The translations under genes were made by a program, and so were the position numbers. A stretch of DNA of 64,000 nucleotides from Actinopolyspora biskrensis. Lineage in GTDB: Bacteria; Actinomycetota; Actinomycetes; Mycobacteriales; Pseudonocardiaceae. Shown here one piece after another: positions 1 through 8,534 of this stretch; positions within the stretch are counted from its first letter, which is position 1; each line of letters begins with the position of its first letter. Under the pieces are notes generated by a model. That model was not told the origin of the DNA. It worked only from the letters and a program-made list of their open reading frames with translations, and searched no databases. The stretch covers positions 186,001 to 250,000 of the forward strand of contig NZ_JACBYW010000007.1 of NCBI RefSeq assembly GCF_013408175.1. The letters are read 5' to 3'.

Positions 1-25
1 CGTGGCGTCCGGCGCCGCCCGCGGT

Positions 26-493
26 TCACGCGGTGGTGTCGATCTCCGCGATCAGTTCGACTTCCACCGGAGCACCGAGGGGGAGCTCCGCCACTCCCAC
101 GGCGGAGCGAGCGTGGGTGCCCGCGTCCCCGAAGACCTCCCCGAGCAGTTCCGAGGCGCCGTTGAGCACGGCGGGCTGCGCGCTGAACCCCTCGGCCGAG
201 GCGACGAAACCGACGACCTTGACCACACCGGCCAGCGAGTCCAACCCCACCAGACCGTGCACGGCCGCGAGGGCGTTCAACGTGCAGATACGCGCGAGTC
301 GTCGTCCCTCGTCCTGGTCCACCTCCGCGCCGAGCTTGCCCGTCGTGACCAGCTCACCGCCCACGATCGGAAGCTGACCCGCCGTATACACGTGATCTCC
401 GCTGCGTACGGCCGGAGCGTAGGAGGCAACGGGGCGTGCCACCTCGGGCAGCTCCACTCCGATCTCGGCCAGTCGCTGTGTCCACTTGTGCAT
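26..493 (-). CDS. RidA family protein (YjgF/Rv3678c-like)
   Basis: 155 aa protein of the RidA/YjgF/UK114 fold. Family members deaminate reactive enamine/imine intermediates of PLP enzymes in the cytoplasm. The sequence shows the typical layout: VYTAGQLPIVGGELV near residue 37, LARICTLNALAAVHGLVG in the middle and the AELPLGAPVEVELIAE strand near the C-terminus. The catalytic Arg normally found in classical RidA (R105 region) is not evident, so this is probably a non-canonical Rid subfamily whose substrate is unknown. The ATG start sits after GGAG. It lies upstream of a DUF4177 gene and the ArsA pair, the same order as Rv3678c-Rv3680, so it probably belongs to that conserved neighbourhood. Family is sure, activity is not. 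Confidence 0.9.
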   Translation of the reverse strand: MHKWTQRLAEIGVELPEVARPVASYAPAVRSGDHVYTAGQLPIVGGELVTTGKLGAEVDQDEGRRLARICTLNALAAVHGLVGLDSLAGVVKVVGFVASAEGFSAQPAVLNGASELLGEVFGDAGTHARSAVGVAELPLGAPVEVELIAEIDTTA

Positions 494-600
494 TCGGCAA
501 CCCCAATCTCCTGCCCCGCGGGCCGCCCCCGGCCGGTGCTCCGCGGTTCGACGTGCCCTGCCGGGGCCGGGGACGGGACTTCTCGGCGCGATCCCGGAAA

Positions 601-635
601 GCCCTCGGAAGACTACAAAGCCCTCGGAAGACTAC
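601..635. repeat. Short tandem duplication (period 19)
   Basis: A 16 bp unit, GCCCTCGGAAGACTAC, occurs twice in a row with a 19 bp period in the gap between the DUF4177 gene and the RidA gene. Probably replication slippage; no function is evident. Confidence 0.8.
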
Positions 636-681
636 GGAGGGAAACCCGCACGCCGAGCGGACCCGCCGTGCGGGTGCGTGA

Positions 682-837
682 TCATTCCTTGGCGCGCTTC
701 ATGTAGGCGACCATCTGTTCACCGGTCGGACCGGGCAGAACGGCGACGAGCTCCCAGCCGTCCTCGCCCCACTGGTCGAGTATCTGCTTGGTCGCGTGGC
801 TGAGCAGCGGTACTGTCGAGTACTCCCACTTGGTCAT
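682..837 (-). CDS. DUF4177 small protein (Rv3678A-like)
   Basis: 51 aa protein translated from the minus strand; too short for most gene finders. It starts MTKWEYSTVPL, has the WGEDGWELV core and ends MVAYMKRAKE, the signature of the DUF4177 family (small beta-alpha proteins of unknown function). Its position between the RidA gene and the ArsA pair matches Rv3678A in mycobacteria, which strongly supports it being real. The ATG is preceded by TAGGGT with only six bases between, so the transcript is probably leaderless and diverges from the arsA operon. No catalytic residues can be proposed. Confidence 0.85.
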   Translation of the reverse strand: MTKWEYSTVPLLSHATKQILDQWGEDGWELVAVLPGPTGEQMVAYMKRAKE

Positions 838-843
838 GGCGCC

Positions 844-849
844 ACCCTA
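844..849 (-). promoter_or_regulatory. -10 element of DUF4177 gene (leaderless)
   Basis: TAGGGT on the minus strand lies 6 nt before the ATG at 837, placing transcription start at or next to the start codon. Confidence 0.5.
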
Positions 850-995
850 CTAACCGGAGTCCGCGCCGGGTGACTCGCGTGGGCGGCCGCGTCGGCGCGC
901 GGAGTGGGAGAGCACCGCTCCGGGCCGCTGTCGGACCGGGGGCCCGCCGAACGGTGTTTTTCCGCCGCGGGCGGACACGAACCCTCCGCCGGGCC

Positions 996-1001
996 TAGGC
1001 T
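996..1001 (+). promoter_or_regulatory. -10 element of arsA operon (leaderless)
   Basis: TAGGCT lies 6 nt before the GTG start at 1008, and there is no Shine-Dalgarno sequence. Together with the minus-strand element at 844-849 this makes a compact divergent promoter region. Confidence 0.5.
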
Positions 1002-1007
1002 GATCGC

Positions 1008-2012
1008 GTGAGTTCTGAATGGGACCGCCAACTGGACCACGCCAGGCTGCACTTCGTCAGCGGCAAGGGCGGCGCGGGCAAGACGACCGCGGCGGCCTCA
1101 CTCGCCTTGGCGCTCGCCACCGGAGGCCGCAGGGTGCTGCTGGTCGAGGTGGAGGGCAGACAGGGGCTGGCGCAGCTCTTCGACACTCCTCCGCTGGAGT
1201 ACTCGGAGCGCCGGTTGGCCGCCGCCCCCGGCGGCGGTGAGGTGAAGGCGCTGGCGATCGAGGCGGAGGCCGCCCTGCTCGAGTACCTCGCCATGTACTA
1301 CAGCCTCGGCTTCGCCGGTCGCACCCTGCGCAAGATGGGGGCCATCGAGTTCGCGACGACGCTGGCCCCGGGGCTGCGAGACGTCCTGTTCACGGGCAAG
1401 ATCAAGGAGTGCGTCCGGCGGACCGACTCCAACGGGCGGTACAGCTACGACGCCGTGGTGGTCGACGCGCCCCCGACCGGCAGGATCGTCAAGTTCCTGG
1501 ACGTCACCCGTGCGATGGCGGATCTGGCGCGGATGGGGCCGATCCACGGGCAGAGCGAGGACGTGGTCGCGCTGCTGCACTCCTCGGACACCGTGGTGCA
1601 CCTGGTGACCCTGCCGGAGCAGCTACCGGTCAGAGAGACCCTGGAGACGGTGGACGAGCTGGCCGCGGCCGACCTGCGCCCGGGGGCCGTGCTGCTCAAC
1701 CGCGCCCGCCCGGCCCGGCTGGCTACCCGCTCGGTGTCGGCCGCTGCGGATGGCAGAGTGGACGCGAGCCGGATCCGGGGCGGGCTGGAGTCGGCCGGGC
1801 TGGACTGGGACGACGAAGTGCTCGACGGGCTGGTCGCCGAGACCGTCGAGCACGCGACCAGGGCGAGCGCGGAACTCTCGGCACGGGAACAACTCCACGG
1901 CACCGGTCTTCCCTCGCTCGATCTGGCGGAGTACGTGGACGGGATCGATGTGGCCGCGCTGTACGAGTTGGCCGAGGAGCTCGTCGCCCGCGGTGTCGGA
2001 GGAAACGGATGA
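1008..2012 (+). CDS. ArsA/Get3-family ATPase, first copy (Rv3679-like)
   Basis: 334 aa P-loop ATPase of the ArsA/Get3 group (SIMIBI class). A deviant Walker A, GKGGAGKT, lies at residues 19-27 and a switch motif VDAPPTGR at about residue 157. No partner membrane channel gene (arsB) or metal-binding Cys pair is visible, so arsenite pumping is unlikely. In mycobacteria the homologous pair Rv3679/Rv3680 forms interacting ATPases linked to tolerance of metabolic and nitrosative stress. The gene overlaps the second ATPase by 4 bp (ATGA), so the two are translationally coupled and probably form a heteromer. Start GTG is chosen because a -10 box lies directly upstream. Confidence 0.93.
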   Translation: MSSEWDRQLDHARLHFVSGKGGAGKTTAAASLALALATGGRRVLLVEVEGRQGLAQLFDTPPLEYSERRLAAAPGGGEVKALAIEAEAALLEYLAMYYSLGFAGRTLRKMGAIEFATTLAPGLRDVLFTGKIKECVRRTDSNGRYSYDAVVVDAPPTGRIVKFLDVTRAMADLARMGPIHGQSEDVVALLHSSDTVVHLVTLPEQLPVRETLETVDELAAADLRPGAVLLNRARPARLATRSVSAAADGRVDASRIRGGLESAGLDWDDEVLDGLVAETVEHATRASAELSAREQLHGTGLPSLDLAEYVDGIDVAALYELAEELVARGVGGNG

Positions 2013-3142
2013 ACGACCGGCCCGGTCCCGAAAGACTCGACGTCGACGCGCTCGTCGACGACCCGGAAACCGGGATCGTCGTGTGCTGCGGCTCGGGAGG
2101 GGTCGGAAAGACCACGACGGCCGCGGCTCTCGGTCTCCGGGCGGCCGCGCGTGGCCGCAAGGTCGTGGTGCTCACGATAGACCCGGCCCGCAGGCTGGCT
2201 CAGGCGCTGGGGCTGGCCGAGTTGGACAACCGCCCGCGGCGCGTGGAGCTGGGCCCCGAGGTGCCCGGGGAGCTGCACGCCATGATGCTCGACATGCGCA
2301 GGACCTTCGACGACATGGTCCTGGCACACGCCGGGCGCGAGCGGGCCAGGCAGATCCTGGACAATCCCTTCTACCAGACCGTGTCCACCTCGTTCTCCGG
2401 AACGCAGGAGTACATGGCCATGGAGAAACTCGGTCAGCTGACCGCGGAGGAGGAGTGGGACCTGATCGTGGTGGACACTCCGCCGAGCAGGTCCGCACTG
2501 GACTTCCTGGACGCGCCCCAGCGGCTGTCCACGATCCTGGACGGAAAGCTGATCAGGATGCTGGCCAGTCCGGCGCGAGCTGGCGGAAAGGGACTCCGCA
2601 AGATAGTCGGTGCGGGGTTCGGCGTGTTCGCCAAGGCCGTTTCGACGGTCGTCGGCCACCAGCTGCTGGCCGACGCGGCCGCTTTCGTGCAGGCCTTCGA
2701 CTCGACCTTCGGCGGTTTCCGGGAACGCGCCGCGCACACCTACCGGCTGCTGCGTTCCCCGGGGACCAGGTTTCTCGTGGTGGCGGCCCCCGAGCCGGAC
2801 GCGTTGCGCGAGGCCTCCTACTTCGTCGAACGGCTCTCCGCGGAGTCGATGCCGCCGGCCGGGTTGGTCGCCAACCGCACGCATCCGGTGCTGGCCGACT
2901 TGCCCGCCGCGCGTGCGGTCTCCGCGGCGGAGGAGCTCGAGTCGGAGGGGAACTCGCCGTTGGCCGCCTCGGTGCTCCGGCTGCACGCGGACCGGGTCGC
3001 CGTGGCCGAGCGCGAGAAAAGGCTGCTGGCCAGGTTCACCCGCGCGCACCCGGAAGTGGAACTCGTCGGCGTTCCGGCCATGCCGCACGACGTGCACGAC
3101 CTGGCCGGACTCACCGAGATCGGGGAGAGGCTGGCCGGGTGA
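2009..3142 (+). CDS. ArsA/Get3-family ATPase, second copy (Rv3680-like)
   Basis: 377 aa partner of the preceding ATPase. Walker A GSGGVGKT is at residues 28-35, followed by [14 protein letters not shown] (the conserved DPA switch segment) and VVDTPPSR. It is longer than the first copy because of an insert after DGKLIRML that is absent there. The start ATG overlaps the stop of the upstream gene, showing an operon. Family knowledge says the two paralogues act together in the cytosol; the cargo is unknown. Downstream lie an intergenic repeat and the convergent whiB4 gene. Confidence 0.93.
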   Translation: MNDRPGPERLDVDALVDDPETGIVVCCGSGGVGKTTTAAALGLRAAARGRKVVVLTIDPARRLAQALGLAELDNRPRRVELGPEVPGELHAMMLDMRRTFDDMVLAHAGRERARQILDNPFYQTVSTSFSGTQEYMAMEKLGQLTAEEEWDLIVVDTPPSRSALDFLDAPQRLSTILDGKLIRMLASPARAGGKGLRKIVGAGFGVFAKAVSTVVGHQLLADAAAFVQAFDSTFGGFRERAAHTYRLLRSPGTRFLVVAAPEPDALREASYFVERLSAESMPPAGLVANRTHPVLADLPAARAVSAAEELESEGNSPLAASVLRLHADRVAVAEREKRLLARFTRAHPEVELVGVPAMPHDVHDLAGLTEIGERLAG

Positions 3143-3553
3143 ACCGGCGAACCCCTCCTCGGGGAATCGGTGGCTCGGTTTGCTCGGGTGGTTCCGTGGG
3201 GGAACCCCGGTCGGGGTCTCGCTGCGGGTGCCCCGACATCGGGTAGCGGCCTACACGACGTCGGGGCCGTCCTCGCGAGACCCGTGACCGAGAACCCCCG
3301 GCGGTGCCGATCGCGCAGGTGGCGGAAGGCGGCTCAGCCACTTGTGCGCTGTTCGAGCAGGCCGAGCGAGCGTTTACCCGATCCACGTGGGTGTTCGGAA
3401 TCCCGACCTCCTCGGCTCTGCCGAGCCGATCGGGCGGAGTTGTTTCGGCGCGGCAGCACCGAGAAATCCACCCGAGCGACTCGCGCCGCCCGCCGCCCGA
3501 GGTTCCGCTGCGGAACCCCCTGCGCGAACCGAGCGGAAAACCCTGGTGACGGG
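3143..3553. other. Intergenic region with dispersed repeat, between convergent genes
   Basis: 410 bp between the ends of the ArsA operon and whiB4, with no plausible gene. It contains one copy of the 47 bp dispersed repeat (3201-3247). Similarity to the copy near 6524 continues for roughly 70 bp beyond the core. GGTTCC-5 nt-GGAACC at the edge of the repeat may act as a weak terminator. Confidence 0.6.
3201..3247 (-). repeat. Dispersed 47 bp repeat, copy A
   Basis: Read on the minus strand it begins GCTACCCGATGTCGGGG, continues with CGAGACC and ends GGTTCC. Other copies are at 6524, 18602, 31910 and 55380. Sequence beyond the GGTTCC end (…GAGCAAACCGAGCC) is also shared with the copy at 55380. 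Confidence 0.8.
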
Positions 3554-3853
3554 TCAGCCGAGTTGGTAGGCGTCGGGCCGGGTGTAGTCCTCGCGCGCGG
3601 CTTCGAGCAGCTCACGCCAGTTGCCTACGTCCGGGCGCCTGCGCAGCAGTGCCCGGCGTTCGCGTTCGGTCATTCCGCCCCAGACTCCGAATTCGATTTT
3701 CTTGTCCAGTGCCTCGGCGAGGCACTCGGTGCGGACGGGGCATCCGAAGCAGATCGTGCGCGCTTTGCGCTGCTCCGCTCCCCGTACGAATAGCTGGTCC
3801 GGGTTCTTGTCGCGGCATGCCGCGTTAACCCGCCAGTCCCCCTGTTCGAGCAT
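3554..3853 (-). CDS. whiB4: WhiB-family iron-sulfur regulator (WhiB4-like)
   Basis: 99 aa WhiB-like protein from the ATG at 3853. The four cluster-binding cysteines are C13, C35, C38 and C44 (AAC…ICFGCPVRTEC), followed by the GVWGG turn at 56-60 and a basic patch RRALLRRR that contacts DNA or sigma factor. WhiB proteins bind a [4Fe-4S] cluster and sense oxygen or NO. Position between the ArsA pair and ponA2 matches whiB4 (Rv3681c), a redox regulator in M. tuberculosis. An upstream in-frame TTG at 3895 would give 113 aa but its GGAGG abuts the codon; the ATG has AGGAG 12 nt upstream. Start is therefore moderately uncertain; identity is not. Confidence 0.92.
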   Translation of the reverse strand: MLEQGDWRVNAACRDKNPDQLFVRGAEQRKARTICFGCPVRTECLAEALDKKIEFGVWGGMTERERRALLRRRPDVGNWRELLEAAREDYTRPDAYQLG

Positions 3854-4084
3854 CAAAGCCCCCAGCTCCTCACTGGATCGTCGGCGACCGTGCAACCTCC
3901 GGGCCCCCCGGCACCGGCTGTCGTGGCGCGCTCACAGCCCGCTACGACATCTCGTCGCTAGACGTGGACGCACATTAGAAGATCTCGGTTCCAAGGCCAA
4001 CCGACTTTCGTGGGATTTTTCTTTCGCACTCATCACATCGGGCGTTATTGACCGCGACAGCGAGTGGCCTCCCCGCACGCGTCC

Positions 4085-4090
4085 TACCGT
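4085..4090 (+). promoter_or_regulatory. -10 element of ponA2 (leaderless)
   Basis: TACCGT lies 7 nt before a GTG at 4098. There is no Shine-Dalgarno sequence before either candidate GTG (4089 or 4098), which favours a leaderless start at 4098. Confidence 0.45.
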
Positions 4091-4097
4091 GAGTGCT

Positions 4098-6470
4098 GTG
4101 CGGATTCGCAACGGCGTACTCAAGCTGTTCGGTCTCTGTGTGCTGGCCGGTGTCCTGGTCGCCGGCATGCTGTTCCCCGCCGTGGGATCACTGGGAGTGG
4201 TGTCGAACCGCGCCAGCGACGCGGTGAACAGGATCTCGACGGAACTGCTCACCGAGCAGCCACCCCTCGTGAGCACCGTCACGGACCGGGCGGGCAATCC
4301 GATCGCCCACCTCTACGAGCAGTACCGCACGCCCGCGGGCTCCGATCAGATCGCGAACACGATGAAGGCGGCCATGGTCGCGATCGAGGACCAGCGCTAC
4401 TACGAGCACGAGGGCGTGGACTGGCCGGGAACGGTGCGTGCTTTCGTCAGCAACCAGGTGGCGGGGGAGATCACCCAGGGGGCTTCGACGATCACCCAGC
4501 AGTACGTGAAGAACTACCTGGTGCACGTCGACGCGGCCGGTGAACCGGTCGAGCAGGCCGAGGCCAGCGAGCAGACGGTGGCGCGCAAGCTGCGGGAGAT
4601 CCGCATCGCCCTGCAGCTGGAGAAGCGCCTGAGCAAGGACGAGATCCTCACGCGTTACCTGAACGTGGTCCCCTACGGCAACCGGATCTACGGGGTCGCG
4701 GCGGCTTCGCAGGCCTACTTCGGCACCACTCCGGACCAGCTCACCGTTCCCCAGGCCGCGCTGCTCGCCGGAGTGGTCAACCGGCCGGGGTCCCTGAACC
4801 CCGTCACTCAACCGGACGAGGCCAAGTACCGGCGCGATCTGGTGATCGACGCCATGGCCCAGCAGAACCGGATCTCCCCGGAGAGGGCTCGCGAGGCCAA
4901 GCAGGCTCCGCTCGGGGTCGAGGAGCCGCTGTCCAAGTTGCCGAACGGCTGTGTGGGCGCGGGAGCCGAGAACGGCTTCTTCTGCAAGTACGTCGAGAAC
5001 TACCTGCAACGGGCGGGTTTCTCCCTCGAGCAGGTGCGCCGCGGCGGCTACACGATACGCACCACACTGGACCAGCGGATAACGGCGGCGGCGAAGGACT
5101 CGGCGGAGCAGGGGGTGCCCAAGGACAGCGAGCGGATAGCGAACGCGCTGTCCGTGGTGGAGCCGGGCCAGGACAAGCACCGCGTCCGGGCGCTGGTGGC
5201 GAACCGCGACTTCGGGTTCGACAAGGCGGAGGGGGAGAGCGCCTACGCGTTGCCCACCACGATGGTGCAGAAGGGCGCGGGCTCGGTGTACAAGACGTTC
5301 ACGGCCGCGGCCGCGCTGGAGAACGGGATGGGGATAAACGACGTTGTCCCGGCACCCTCCTCCTACACCTCGGCCAAGTTCAGCAACGGGACCAACCCCT
5401 ACACGGTCGGAAACGCCGAAGGGGTCGGAGCGGGACCGCGTTCGATCAAGGAGGCGCTGGCCACCTCCCCGAACACCGCTTTCGTGATTCTCGAGGAACG
5501 CGCGGGGCTGGACGACACCGTCGACATGGCCGCGCGACTGGGGATGCGCCGCACGCTCAAGCACCACGATCTGGCCGGGGTGCCGATGGCGTCCGAGCGA
5601 GCGCGCGAACGCACTCAGGCCGAGGAGATCAAGCAGCGCAAGATCGGAGCGTTCACGCTCGGGTTCAGCCCGACCAGCCCGCTCGAGCTGTCCAACGCCT
5701 CCGCCACGATCATGAGCGGTGGGAAGTGGTGCCCGCCGACACCGATCAAGCAGATCACCGACCGGAACGGTAACCCCGTCTCGATCACCGAACCGCCCTG
5801 TGAGCAGGCCGTGGACCGCGAGCTGGCGGACGCGATGGCCGAGGGCATGTCGGACGACACCATCTCCGGAACCGCGGCCAGAGCGGCCAGCTCGACGGGA
5901 TGGGACCGCCCCACGGCGGCCAAGACGGGAACCACCGAGACGTTCGCCTCCGCGGCGTTCATCGGGGCGACCCCGCAGTTCGCGGGGGCGGCGCTCACGT
6001 TCATCGATCGTCCGCCGTCCTGGTCGGGCGCCGGGATCTGCCTGGGAGGAACCCCCTCGGTCTGCGGCAGCGGGAACATCTACGGCGGCACCATCCCGGC
6101 CAAGACCTGGATGAGAGCGATGAAGAGCGCCCACGAAGGACTGCCCGTCGCCCAGCTGCCGAGCACCACCGATCGCTACCGCAGCGGCGGCTCGGGCAAG
6201 CAGGTTCCCGAAGTCGTGGAGATGAAGTTCGACAAGGCGGCGAAGAAGCTGCGCGATGCCGGTTACGAGGTGGAGCGCCGTAAGGTCAGCAGCAGGGACC
6301 CCCAGGGGACGGTGATCGGCCAGTCCCCGCGCGGTGTGGTCTCCGAGGGGAAGTCGATCAACCTGTCGGTGAGTACCGGCTACGTCCCGCCACCGCGAAC
6401 CGGAACCCAGCGCCCCGAGGCCGACGGCGGGGGTGGCGGAAACGGTTCCGGAGAGGGGTCGGGAGGTTGA
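4098..6470 (+). CDS. ponA2: Class A penicillin-binding protein with PASTA domain (PonA2)
   Basis: About 790 aa bifunctional cell wall synthase. A short cytoplasmic tail and one membrane helix (LFGLCVLAGVLVAGMLF) lead into a GT51 glycosyltransferase with EDQRYYEHEG (the catalytic Glu) and STITQQYVKN. The transpeptidase domain follows with SVYK (about residue 396), SPN (about 457) and KTGT (about 609). A single PASTA domain (about 700-765) binds peptidoglycan or muropeptide, and the protein ends in a Pro/Gly-rich tail. It polymerises lipid II and cross-links peptides outside the membrane. The whiB4-ponA2 divergent order matches Rv3681c-Rv3682. The alternative start at 4089 adds three residues. 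Confidence 0.95.
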   Translation: MRIRNGVLKLFGLCVLAGVLVAGMLFPAVGSLGVVSNRASDAVNRISTELLTEQPPLVSTVTDRAGNPIAHLYEQYRTPAGSDQIANTMKAAMVAIEDQRYYEHEGVDWPGTVRAFVSNQVAGEITQGASTITQQYVKNYLVHVDAAGEPVEQAEASEQTVARKLREIRIALQLEKRLSKDEILTRYLNVVPYGNRIYGVAAASQAYFGTTPDQLTVPQAALLAGVVNRPGSLNPVTQPDEAKYRRDLVIDAMAQQNRISPERAREAKQAPLGVEEPLSKLPNGCVGAGAENGFFCKYVENYLQRAGFSLEQVRRGGYTIRTTLDQRITAAAKDSAEQGVPKDSERIANALSVVEPGQDKHRVRALVANRDFGFDKAEGESAYALPTTMVQKGAGSVYKTFTAAAALENGMGINDVVPAPSSYTSAKFSNGTNPYTVGNAEGVGAGPRSIKEALATSPNTAFVILEERAGLDDTVDMAARLGMRRTLKHHDLAGVPMASERARERTQAEEIKQRKIGAFTLGFSPTSPLELSNASATIMSGGKWCPPTPIKQITDRNGNPVSITEPPCEQAVDRELADAMAEGMSDDTISGTAARAASSTGWDRPTAAKTGTTETFASAAFIGATPQFAGAALTFIDRPPSWSGAGICLGGTPSVCGSGNIYGGTIPAKTWMRAMKSAHEGLPVAQLPSTTDRYRSGGSGKQVPEVVEMKFDKAAKKLRDAGYEVERRKVSSRDPQGTVIGQSPRGVVSEGKSINLSVSTGYVPPPRTGTQRPEADGGGGGNGSGEGSGG

Positions 6471-6523
6471 CGGCCTGTTCTCACGAGGCTTTCTGCGCAG
6501 CTCGTCGTAGGTGCTCGCTGAGC

Positions 6524-6570
6524 GGAACCTCTCGCGGGCTCTCGCTGCGGGTTCCCCGGGATCGGGTAAC
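6524..6570 (-). repeat. Dispersed 47 bp repeat, copy B
   Basis: The most diverged copy together with E: read on the minus strand, GTTACCCGATCCCGGGG then CGAGAGCCCGCG and GGTTCC. It sits in the 356 bp gap (6471-6826) between ponA2 and the flavoprotein gene. That gap holds no other feature except the -10 box at its right end. Similarity to copy A extends about 70 bp past the core. Confidence 0.75.
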
Positions 6571-6812
6571 CATCCACGCGACCTCGGGACCGTCCTCGTG
6601 AGAGCACCACGGGGGAACCCGCGGCGGTGTCGATTGCTCGGATGAGCTCTTCGGCGCCGTCGCGCCGAGGAGCACCGGAGAGCTGCCGCAGTCGAACGGG
6701 ACTTCGCGTGGCTGCTCGGGCTGCGCGGACCGAGCGCTCGTTCCGGAAGAAGTCTTCTGCCGGAGGTTCTTGGTCGCGTCGCCGGTCGGGGCGCCCGTGG
6801 GCTCGAAGGTTC

Positions 6813-6818
6813 TACACT
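6813..6818 (+). promoter_or_regulatory. -10 element of siderophore-interacting protein gene
   Basis: TACACT lies 8 nt before the GTG at 6827; no ribosome binding site is present, so a leaderless mRNA is likely. Confidence 0.45.
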
Positions 6819-6826
6819 GGTCAGCC

Positions 6827-7612
6827 GTGGCGAGTACACAACCAGGGAAGACGCCGGTGCGGTCCCGCTACAGGCAGCTCGAGGTCAGGGCGGTCGAGCG
6901 GCTCACGCCGAGAATGGTGCGTGTGGTTCTCGGGGGCGAGGAGCTCGTCGACTTCGTCAGCAGCGGTAGCGACCAGCGCATCAAGCTGTGTCTGCCCCGG
7001 CCCGGGCTGCCCACGCCGTTGGGCGACAGCCGGGAGGAGGTGTTCGCCGCGCGCCGCGACCAGCAGCCCAAGCAACGTACCTACACCGTTCGCTGGTTCG
7101 CCCCCCAGCGGCGTGAGCTCGCCGTCGATTTCGTGCTGCACGACCACGAGGCGCCGGGGGCCTCCTGGGCGGCGAACGTCCGGGTCGGGGACAGGGTGGT
7201 CACGGTGGGGCCCAGTCCCTCCTACCGGCCTGCTCCCGAGGCGGACCCGCTGGTGCTCGTCGGGGACGAGAGCGCCCTGCCCGCGATCACCGCGATTCTG
7301 GAGGAGCTGCCCGCCACGATTCCGGTGCGGGTGTTCGTCGAGGTGGCCGACTCCGCCGAGCGCGAGTACGTGCCAGCGACGGCGCGGGGGGAGTGGACCT
7401 GGTTGTTCCGCGACGCCGCGTCCGCAGGCGGCCCCGATTCGCTTCCGGACGCGATGAGCGGGGCGAACCTGGGGCCGAACCCTCACGTGTGGGTGGGTGC
7501 CGAGGCCGATGTCGTGCACCGCGTCCGGCGATTCTGCGAAACGGAACTCGCACTGGGGCGTTCCCGGCTGTACGCGTTGGCCTACTGGCGGTCGAACCGG
7601 GCCGAACGGTGA
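6827..7612 (+). CDS. Siderophore-interacting protein (FAD-dependent ferric-siderophore reductase)
   Basis: 261 aa flavoprotein of the SIP/ViuB family. The N-terminal half is the FAD-binding barrel with QRTYTVRWF (the RxYTxR flavin signature). The C-terminal half is the NAD(P)H-binding lobe with VGDESALPAI and the closing YWRSNRAER, where family members have the YWR(xG) ending. Such enzymes reduce ferric siderophores in the cytosol to release iron. There is no siderophore cluster or transporter nearby, so it probably serves a general role. An upstream in-frame extension to 6770 is disfavoured because the -10 box lies within it. Confidence 0.9.
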   Translation: MASTQPGKTPVRSRYRQLEVRAVERLTPRMVRVVLGGEELVDFVSSGSDQRIKLCLPRPGLPTPLGDSREEVFAARRDQQPKQRTYTVRWFAPQRRELAVDFVLHDHEAPGASWAANVRVGDRVVTVGPSPSYRPAPEADPLVLVGDESALPAITAILEELPATIPVRVFVEVADSAEREYVPATARGEWTWLFRDAASAGGPDSLPDAMSGANLGPNPHVWVGAEADVVHRVRRFCETELALGRSRLYALAYWRSNRAER

Positions 7613-7820
7613 GTCCGCCCTCCGGGCGTGCCTCTCCTGCGGAGCCGGCCCGTCCGGTGCGGTGGCCGGGAGTTCACCGAGGCTTTCCGGCGGCCGTTGA
7701 CGGTTGGCCCGGGCCTCCCCGGCGCGGGCGGCGCCGAAACACATCACCCGGGCAGGCGGCGCCGCCGCGGGAGGTTCCGCCACCCACACCTCCGCGCGAA
7801 CCGAACCGGGAACTCCTTCG

Positions 7821-8291
7821 TCAGACGCCGAGCTCGGCTTTCACCGCGGCAGCGACCCTGCCACCTTCGGCACGGCCCTCGACCTTGGCGTTCGCCGCCT
7901 TCATGACCTGACCCATCTGCTTCGGCCCCGGGGCCTCCCCGAGCTCCTCGGCGACCTCCGAGACGGCTTCCCGGGCGAGGCGGGTCAGCTCCGCGTCGTC
8001 GAGCTGGGCGGGGAGGTACTCCCGCAGGATCTCGCCCTCGGCGCGTTCGGACGCGGCCTGGTCGGGGCGCTCGGCCGAGTCGAACGCCGCGGCGGACTCG
8101 TCGCGCTTTTTGACCTCCTTGGACAGCACCGCCCTGACTTCCTCGTCGGAGAGTTCACGGGCCTCCTTGCCCGACACCTCCTCGGCTCCGATGGCCGAAA
8201 GGGCCATTCGCAGCACACCGGTACGTGTGGTTTCCCGCTGTTTGATCGCCGCGGTCAGATCGGTTCGCAGGCGTTCCTTCAACTCGGACAT
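7821..8291 (-). CDS. GatB/YqeY domain protein
   Basis: 156 aa helical protein matching the YqeY family. This family resembles the C-terminal tRNA-binding tail of the GatB amidotransferase subunit. Visible signatures are LRTDLTAAIKQRE, RMALSAIGAEEV, EILREYLPAQLDD and GPKQMGQVMKAANAKVEGRA. The fold is thought to bind tRNA, but the role of stand-alone YqeY is unknown. ATG at 8291 is preceded by GACAAT with 7 nt between, another possible leaderless start. It is transcribed away from the metallophosphoesterase gene and toward the flavoprotein gene. Confidence 0.92.
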   Translation of the reverse strand: MSELKERLRTDLTAAIKQRETTRTGVLRMALSAIGAEEVSGKEARELSDEEVRAVLSKEVKKRDESAAAFDSAERPDQAASERAEGEILREYLPAQLDDAELTRLAREAVSEVAEELGEAPGPKQMGQVMKAANAKVEGRAEGGRVAAAVKAELGV

Positions 8292-8427
8292 ACCCGCGAT
8301 TGTCCCGCGCCGCCCCGCGGATCGGCACAGCAGTGCGCCCGGCGCCCCTCCTGCCGGGGCCGCTCGAGCTGTCCTGCGGCGCTGTCGAGGCGCCGGCTCG
8401 TTCGGCGGTCGCCGAGGTTCCCGGTAG

Positions 8428-8466
8428 CCGGGACGAGTCACCGGGACGAGTCACCGGGACGAGTCG
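8428..8466. repeat. 13 bp tandem repeat x3 between divergent genes
   Basis: The unit CCGGGACGAGTCA occurs three times head to tail, the last ending in G instead of A. It lies between the yqeY-like gene (minus) and the metallophosphoesterase gene (plus). Repeated units in a divergent promoter region can be protein-binding sites; this is only a suggestion. Confidence 0.8.
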
Positions 8467-8521
8467 TCGAACAAGCCCCGAGGCCTTCGCAGGCCGTCGC
8501 ACAGGGCGGCGAAAAGCGCCG

Positions 8522-8527
8522 TAGGGT
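8522..8527 (+). promoter_or_regulatory. -10 element of metallophosphoesterase gene
   Basis: TAGGGT lies 7 nt before the GTG at 8535, implying a leaderless transcript. The 13 bp tandem repeats lie about 55 bp upstream. Confidence 0.45.
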
Positions 8528-8534
8528 GGACGGT

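Noticed and set aside
4188-6839. 883 codon minus-strand frame
   Set aside because: Shadow of ponA2; the plus strand encodes a complete penicillin-binding protein.
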